Shown here: in pieces, positions 59,248 through 64,000 of the stretch | How positions within the stretch are numbered: position 1 is the stretch's first letter | How the letters are laid out: each line of letters opens with the position of its first letter | Assembly (NCBI RefSeq): GCF_013204855.1 | Contig: NZ_JABMKZ010000010.1 | Span: forward strand, 124,001 to 188,000 | Direction: 5' to 3' | From: Paenibacillus alba | Lineage (GTDB): Bacteria; Bacillota; Bacilli; Paenibacillales; NBRC-103111 | DNA: 64,000 nucleotides | The notes under the pieces: generated by a model | The model's database searches: none | The model's input: the letters and a program-made list of their open reading frames with translations, nothing else | What the model was told of the DNA's origin: nothing | Program-made: the position numbers and the translations under genes

Positions 59248-60360
59248 TCATACTCCCTTTAAAAAGTTCTTTATTTCATTCCAAGATTCCCCGTTCGAAA
59301 ATATAAAAAAGTGATCACCACGATGTATCGTCTTCATTGTTTTTTCTCCTCCCCATGCAGCAACAAGGTTTTTAGAATATTGGATAGGAATATTTATATC
59401 TAAGTCACCTGCTAAGCATAATAACGGAGTTTTAATAGAAGGAGCTTTTTCTAATGAATTGAAGGATTCTTCGATAAACAGCGAAAGAGGAAACATGTTA
59501 TGTAGCTTTAAGACGTTTGATACTTTATGGCTTAATAATTTGGAATTATTATCATATGGGGAAACGAGGATTGTACCTGCTGTAGAACGTTCACTTGATA
59601 AGTTCACAGCGATTCCCGTTCCTAGGCTATATCCCATAGAGACTATTTTTTTATTATCAATATCGCTTCTTTTTGAAAAGTAATCATAAATAGAATTAGC
59701 GTCATTGTATAAACTAATCTTACTTGGCTCTCCTTCACTCAGTCCATACGATCTATAATTAATCAGTGCTACAGACCATCCCTCTAAATCCTCAGCAATC
59801 GATATCATATCAGATACTTCTTCCCCAGAACCGCCGAAGTATATAAGAAGCGGGGCTTTTTTATCACTCGAATTTTTTATAAGCCATCCATACAAGTTTA
59901 TATTGTCAGATGTGTTGAGTTTAATCTCTTCAGCATTACTATAAAGTAAGCTAATCTTATCAGACATAGATTGATCAATCTTTTTAGGTTGATAAACAAG
60001 ATGATTAATTTTAATAATTCCGTCTAGATTCTGATAAATAAAGAGGCAAAGAAATAAATAGGAGCCAATTATTATTGAAAAAGTTAAGGATAGAGCTGCA
60101 ATTGCTTTTCTTGATTTTTTTTGAATGACTCTCATTAAAATAAGAGTTGTAAGTAAAAAAAGAATAATGGAACACACAGCGAGAATATTTATTGTTGATG
60201 AATACTTCCTGAATATTTCTAAATCCCCTAACTTATATTGTCCTAAATGCTTAGCCCAATATGTTACTTTGTAAGAGATAATAAAACCTGTTACTCCCAG
60301 AATACTCAATAATGTAGAAATTATAGTGAAGAAAAGTATTCGTTTTTTACTAAATTTCAA
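59248..60360 (-). CDS. Membrane-anchored alpha/beta hydrolase
   Basis: About 370 residues. Three hydrophobic segments in the first 125 residues anchor an alpha/beta-hydrolase domain with nucleophile Ser in GYSLGTG, acid Asp in LAGDLDINIP and His in RGDHFFIF. The triad is complete, so an esterase or peptidase role is likely, but the substrate is unknown. TTG at 60360 has GGAGGG 6 bases upstream and is preferred to ATG 60378, which is part of that site. The gene is more AT-rich than the sugar loci. Confidence 0.75.
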   Translation of the reverse strand: MKFSKKRILFFTIISTLLSILGVTGFIISYKVTYWAKHLGQYKLGDLEIFRKYSSTINILAVCSIILFLLTTLILMRVIQKKSRKAIAALSLTFSIIIGSYLFLCLFIYQNLDGIIKINHLVYQPKKIDQSMSDKISLLYSNAEEIKLNTSDNINLYGWLIKNSSDKKAPLLIYFGGSGEEVSDMISIAEDLEGWSVALINYRSYGLSEGEPSKISLYNDANSIYDYFSKRSDIDNKKIVSMGYSLGTGIAVNLSSERSTAGTILVSPYDNNSKLLSHKVSNVLKLHNMFPLSLFIEESFNSLEKAPSIKTPLLCLAGDLDINIPIQYSKNLVAAWGGEKTMKTIHRGDHFFIFSNGESWNEIKNFLKGV

Positions 60361-60583
60361 CTTGCACCCTCCATTCAATTAAAATAATTTGCATGTAGCA
60401 ACTAATGGGAACTTCCATCATCGTTACAATATATATTAGATGTTATAAATTGGATATTAAATACACTAATTTTACCTATTCATTAAAATTATTGACATGA
60501 TTTTTTGTTCTGGATACAACAAAAAAAGGCAGTTACAGGAGCTGCCCTTCCATCTATTAGACTAACGTTCATCGTTAGCTTTA

Positions 60584-60831
60584 CCTTGTGATGTTGATAT
60601 TTATTGATAATGTGATGCTTCATTGAGATTGAATAGTATTCTAATAACAACAAGAAATAGTACCACCCGGTACCTATCAACAATACTACAATTATTCTAA
60701 AATTAACCAAACGAACATTCCTTTCATCTAGTCCCACTCTTGTTTAGATGTTAATTATGTAAGTTAGGTTTCGTTATCCCGCCCGTTTGCACAAAAGGCT
60801 GCACGCGGCAGCCTCTTTAGGTTTGTTCAAC
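60584..60831 (-). repeat. Small membrane-protein cassette, damaged copy
   Basis: Matches 28881-29204 on both sides of a net 76-base deletion, including the conserved hairpin AGGCTGC/GCAGCCT (60795-60814). Confidence 0.85.
60601..60710 (-). pseudogene. Frameshifted copy of the small membrane protein
   Basis: Starts like the intact gene (VNFRIIVVLLIGTG) after a weakened ribosome site (AAAGGAA instead of AAAGGAG), then the 76-base deletion shifts the frame and removes the basic loop and second helix. Confidence 0.75.
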
Positions 60832-60975
60832 TATCGGTAACAATAAGTAAGCATTTGAAGTCATCTCCTGCTTTTCCTCAAAATCATAAGTTCCTCGCTT
60901 CTCTTTGCTGTGTTGAAAAAGTAATACTTTCCAATCACCAGAGAATTGACATTCTCTTTACTTTCCGTATGTTGT

Positions 60976-62226
60976 TCATTCCTGTAACGGTTTATCTGGT
61001 ACCCAAACGATGCCACTGTAAGTTGAAATATGATACCAATTGACCCCCTCTGGGGAAATCCACTTTTCAAAAGATAGGACTTCCTGATCTTTGAACGTGC
61101 CTGCTTTATGGAAAACTTCTCCTGTCAGCGGAAAATAGTAGGTTTTTGTTTCTGGGGTTAATTTTACTTTTTCTTGTGTTATTGTAATGCCCTGAGGTCG
61201 TTCAAATGGTGCCCTATCAAGGTTGACCACTTTCCAACCGAATGGGGTTTGGATACGTGCCCAACCTTCATTTATTTTGTCAGCTATATATGATCCCGGC
61301 TGTAGCCAATTTTGCAGACTAATGCTTGCATCACCGTCGATATCGAAATAACGTGTGGCGGTTCGCAGTGTGATCTTTTCGTTAGCTAAGTCGAATTTCA
61401 TTAACGGACCACTCTCAGATTCTAATAGAGGAAAGGATTTAACCCATTTAAAGGTTCCATCCTGTAATTGAATCTTGAACCATCCATAAATTTGAGTCTT
61501 AATGTTGAAAATGGAGCTTGCAACCGCTTGAACTATTCCTGGAGTCGCTTTCACTCCTTTCCCTACGACTTCATAGGGATGATCATAAAGCAATTCGTTC
61601 CCAGTCATTTTAACGACTCTGTCAGTTGACCTCTCCTCATGCTGAAAGTCTTCAGGGATAAATGGATCGACAATCCACTTCAGCCCCTGTTGTTTAGTAG
61701 AAATTCGATACCACATTGGAGCTTCCAACATTGCTTTTCCTGTATGAGCCCCTTTGTATAAATAATTATAAACGGCTGTTACATGCACTTTTTGTGGTGA
61801 TATTATATCTTTAGGTGGTTCGGCTTTGGCATAAACACCGACATCGGGTTGGTCATATAACTTCATATCTTCAACAATGGTAATGTCCCTGTCTTTATCC
61901 CAATAGCCGCCAGCAGTAATTTTGTTATCATCCTCGATCCATTTTTCTCCCATCCATGTTTTTATACGTATATATTCTTTACCTTGGGTGTTTGCTAAAC
62001 AGTTCGGTTCATTCAGAGTACAAGCCACTTCTACCATCTGCATACCGGAAATCGAGCCAACGATAGAATTTGGATTTCTATAGTCATCTAGCAGGTTCGT
62101 CTCCGATAGAACCACCAACTGTCTATTTGACATCAGATCGATTCTCGCCGTAGCTGAGGTGCTTAAAAAACTGAACCCACCGTAGAATACAGACATCGCC
62201 AGTGCATACTTAACAGCCTTTTTCAT
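60976..62226 (-). CDS. Secreted protein with SH3-like repeats
   Basis: 416 residues from ATG 62226 (AAAGGTG upstream). Signal peptide of about 27 residues (LAMSVFYGGFSFLSTSATA). The mature part is a series of SH3-like units, each with a W-containing strand and a VKW or KW pattern (MGEKWIEDD, WYRISTKQQGLKWIV, GWFKIQLQDGTFKWV, EGWARIQTPFGWKVV, NWYHISTYSGIVWV). Bacterial SH3 repeats usually bind the cell wall. No catalytic domain is present. Confidence 0.7.
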   Translation of the reverse strand: MKKAVKYALAMSVFYGGFSFLSTSATARIDLMSNRQLVVLSETNLLDDYRNPNSIVGSISGMQMVEVACTLNEPNCLANTQGKEYIRIKTWMGEKWIEDDNKITAGGYWDKDRDITIVEDMKLYDQPDVGVYAKAEPPKDIISPQKVHVTAVYNYLYKGAHTGKAMLEAPMWYRISTKQQGLKWIVDPFIPEDFQHEERSTDRVVKMTGNELLYDHPYEVVGKGVKATPGIVQAVASSIFNIKTQIYGWFKIQLQDGTFKWVKSFPLLESESGPLMKFDLANEKITLRTATRYFDIDGDASISLQNWLQPGSYIADKINEGWARIQTPFGWKVVNLDRAPFERPQGITITQEKVKLTPETKTYYFPLTGEVFHKAGTFKDQEVLSFEKWISPEGVNWYHISTYSGIVWVPDKPLQE

Positions 62227-62284
62227 GCACACACACCTTTCTCTGATAAAAATTTCGAATTTATTAGATAATTTCACTTGGGTA

Positions 62285-62311
62285 ATTATACCAAATTTAT
62301 CTTATTGACAA
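62285..62311 (-). promoter_or_regulatory. Promoter of the SH3-repeat gene
   Basis: Minus-strand TTGTCA (62311-62306), 15 bases, then TGGTATAAT with an extended -10, about 60 bases before the start codon. The rest of 62312-62521 shows no gene. Confidence 0.5.
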
Positions 62312-62521
62312 ATATACTTCACAAAATCTTTACTCAATTAAACTGCCCTTAGCTTAATAAGACAAGGCGTTGCAGCCTTCGTGAACTGCTCCTCGTTGGC
62401 AATTACTTGTAGCTTAATGCAAATATGTGAGTTTCGCATAATGGAGTAAACTAATACTACCTTAAATTAGTATAATCAAGAAAAATCTTTGTACTATCAG
62501 CCTGTTATTTCAACAAAAAAA

Positions 62522-62555
62522 GGGATCGACTAAGTGCACGGCAGTCAGCGATCCC
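62522..62555 (-). terminator. Terminator of the DinB-family gene
   Basis: GGGATCG/CGATCCC arms followed on the minus strand by seven T residues. Confidence 0.85.
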
Positions 62556-62667
62556 ATTTAAGTAACCTTCTGCCCTTTACTTCAACGGACAACGGCTGCC
62601 AATCATGTGCCGCCTACCGTCATGTCGTGATTGAACTATTGTTCCTCGTTAACGTAATAACATTGAT

Positions 62668-63237
62668 CTAATCAACCTTGTTTCTACTAAACTCTTCTCG
62701 TACGGCCTGCATTTGAGTGATATGACGATTGGCATGCTGACATAAGAAATAAATATATTGGTAAACATCAATCTTTCCAAGATTGTTTACAGTCATCGTC
62801 GTTTTATATAAAATGCCTTCCCCGTTTGGTATTTCACTAAGAATTTCTTTGCACTCATTTATTTGTTCTTTCATGATACTTTTTATTTCTGATATTGTTT
62901 TATCTCCCATCGGTTCCATATGCTCAGGTCGTATCCAGAGAAATGATTTATGTTTATCAATTTGATCGAGCTCCTCTAAATTGTACTCATAAGTAGAAAC
63001 AGCTTCATTTAGGTTTACCTTAATCGCATGGTCTTTAGCCTTTATCTTACCCTTGCGAATCAATATTAATAAGAAATGGTTAGTTAATGTAACATGTTCT
63101 AATATTTCTTCAATGCTCCAACCTACTTCAGGTTTAAAATTAAGCAATTCCGGTTTTTCTTCAAACCATGCATAGTATTCAATCAAGGTTTTTGAAAGTT
63201 CCTGTTCTATAAACTGTATTGCTTTCTGTACTGTCAT
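62668..63237 (-). CDS. DinB-family four-helix protein
   Basis: 189 residues, cytoplasmic. The DinB/YfiT metal-site histidines are visible: His in EEILEHVTLTNHF (helix 2) and the paired LCQHANRHITQM (last helix). Many members of the family are thiol transferases that use bacillithiol or mycothiol, but this one's substrate is unknown. AAGGTGGG precedes the ATG. Single-gene transcript with its own terminator. Confidence 0.8.
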   Translation of the reverse strand: MTVQKAIQFIEQELSKTLIEYYAWFEEKPELLNFKPEVGWSIEEILEHVTLTNHFLLILIRKGKIKAKDHAIKVNLNEAVSTYEYNLEELDQIDKHKSFLWIRPEHMEPMGDKTISEIKSIMKEQINECKEILSEIPNGEGILYKTTMTVNNLGKIDVYQYIYFLCQHANRHITQMQAVREEFSRNKVD

Positions 63238-63356
63238 AAGCTTCCCACCTTAGAATAGGCTCAGATCTCGGCTAATTTAAAATTCTTACCGGGCTGCAAA
63301 GTCATTGTACACCTCAATATTAGCACATATTGGAAAGCTGCCCGTTACATTAATGA

Positions 63357-63395
63357 ACAAGGGACAGCTGCCTGCTGCGGCGATCTGTCCCTTGT
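63357..63395. terminator. Hairpin abutting the group II intron 3' end
   Basis: Perfect 11-base arms ACAAGGGACAG and CTGTCCCTTGT around a 17-base loop. No T-run on either strand. It borders the predicted 3' splice junction. Confidence 0.6.
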
Positions 63396-63397
63396 GT

Positions 63398-63465
63398 AGA
63401 GTAGGGGACTGGTTTCCCAGTCCCCCCTCATCAAACCGTACGAGCGGTTTTCCCGCATACGGCTT
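63398..63465 (-). ncRNA. Group II intron domains V and VI
   Basis: Domain V: minus strand AAGCCGTATGCGGGAAAACC then GCTCGTACGGTTT (63465-63433), a hairpin with a GAAA loop and the catalytic AGC triad. Domain VI: GGGGACTGG-GAAA-CCAGTCCCC, then the 3' end near 63398. Confidence 0.78.
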
Positions 63466-64000
63466 TCCGATGTTCTTCACCTTGGGCAGTATAGCTACCC
63501 CAAGCGCATACTCGTTTCAGGCCCATACGGCCAAGTACCTCGGCGACCCTCCTCGGGTGCAGTTGGTTTCGCTTGTGCTTTTTGTTCCAGTACAGTGTCA
63601 GTCTACGAATAATATGCCAGTCCACTTTTAATAGAAATTTGTTCGACATGCCAGGATCTACACTACCATAATAGTTCTTCCATCCTTGTATAACGGGATT
63701 GAGCTTGTCTACCATTTGCTTTGGTGACCAGTAAAGTCGCGCACGTGGCGCTGTTACTTCCTTTACTTTGTCACGCATCTTCTTCATCGCCTTTTTAGAT
63801 GGAATACTTCGCAGGTCATAGAATTTCCCCGACTTAAACAATTTCGGCATGCGGCGGTGATGGAATCCGAGGAAGTCGAATCCCTCTTTATCCAGCCACA
63901 GGTTCACAAGCTTGGACTTGTTCGTGTTCATTGTCAATTCCAGTTTCCTGAAAACTGCCTTAAGCACCTGAATGGCTTCCATAGCGTGGGGTTTATTTTC
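63431..64000 (-). CDS. Group II intron reverse transcriptase/maturase (C-terminal part)
   Basis: At least 189 residues, open to the window edge. End of the RT palm (ELTMNTNKSKLVNL, EGFDFLGFHHRR), thumb/maturase domain X (LNPVIQGWKNYYG, RRLTLYWNKKHKR) and a basic tail. It would splice and mobilise its own intron. The stop codon TGA (63433-63431) lies at the 3' edge of domain V, so the last about 11 codons are also ribozyme sequence. Confidence 0.85.
   Translation of the reverse strand, partial: ENKPHAMEAIQVLKAVFRKLELTMNTNKSKLVNLWLDKEGFDFLGFHHRRMPKLFKSGKFYDLRSIPSKKAMKKMRDKVKEVTAPRARLYWSPKQMVDKLNPVIQGWKNYYGSVDPGMSNKFLLKVDWHIIRRLTLYWNKKHKRNQLHPRRVAEVLGRMGLKRVCAWGSYTAQGEEHRKAVCGKTARTV

Larger units (their letters stand above)
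63396..64000 (-). mobile_element. Group II intron, 3' part (5' part outside window)
   Basis: A maturase reading frame followed by domain V- and domain VI-like RNA structures on the same strand, ending in CTACTCTAC. The 5' end, EBS sites and reverse-transcriptase N-terminus lie beyond the right edge. Confidence 0.8.

Overview
The window looks like chromosomal DNA of a spore-forming, Gram-positive plant-polysaccharide degrader, most likely Paenibacillus or a close relative. The reasons are long lipoprotein substrate-binding proteins paired with LplB/LplC-type permeases, YesM/YesN-type two-component systems with AraC-domain regulators, a membrane-bound AraC regulator, AbrB-type and CwlJ/SleB-type proteins, strong AGGAGG ribosome sites with frequent GTG/TTG starts, and sigma-A, PerR and CcpA (cre) type sites. 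The genus is inferred from gene content, not from a marker gene.

Layout. 1-9.9 kb (minus strand): a membrane-bound AraC regulator, two permeases, a lipoprotein binding protein and a very large secreted GH95/GH65-like glycosidase that runs off the left edge. The permease operon and the glycosidase gene share an almost identical upstream element. 10-13 kb: a hemerythrin-like protein beside a methyl-accepting chemotaxis protein of Aer-like topology. 13.3-16.6 kb (plus): an operon of circularly permuted ATP-grasp, alpha-E and transglutaminase-like proteins, then a small coiled-coil protein and an AbrB-type regulator. 17.5-21.9 kb: a clan GH-A glycosidase divergent from a LacI regulator. 22-24.2 kb: a thioredoxin-reductase-like flavoprotein, glutaredoxin and peroxiredoxin operon behind a sigma-A promoter overlapped by a PerR-type box.

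24.3-31.3 kb is a patchwork: a gene broken by a stop codon, a 230-bp repeat present twice, a GntR regulator divergent from a PEBP-family gene, an MFS exporter, a TetR-methionine aminopeptidase pair, and a small membrane-protein cassette whose second, damaged copy lies at 60.6 kb.

31.4-42.6 kb (all minus): a galactoside/galactonate locus with a GH2 beta-galactosidase, YesM/YesN pair, CUT1 importer, KDPGal aldolase and galactonate dehydratase. A shared 18-bp motif and cre-type sites precede lacZ and the binding-protein gene. 42.9-54.3 kb (minus): an arabino-oligosaccharide locus with YesM/YesN pair, LplABC importer, GH51 and a membrane-anchored GH43. 54.4-58.3 kb: a tandem-duplicated GH43-like protein and two AraC regulators. 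58.5-64 kb: a CwlJ-type hydrolase, a membrane alpha/beta hydrolase, a secreted SH3-like protein, a DinB-family protein and the 3' end of a group II intron that runs off the right edge.

The three sugar loci follow one plan: a local sensor-regulator, an importer made of binding protein plus two permeases, and intracellular or anchored glycosidases. None encodes an importer ATPase, so a shared MsmX-type ATPase elsewhere is implied.
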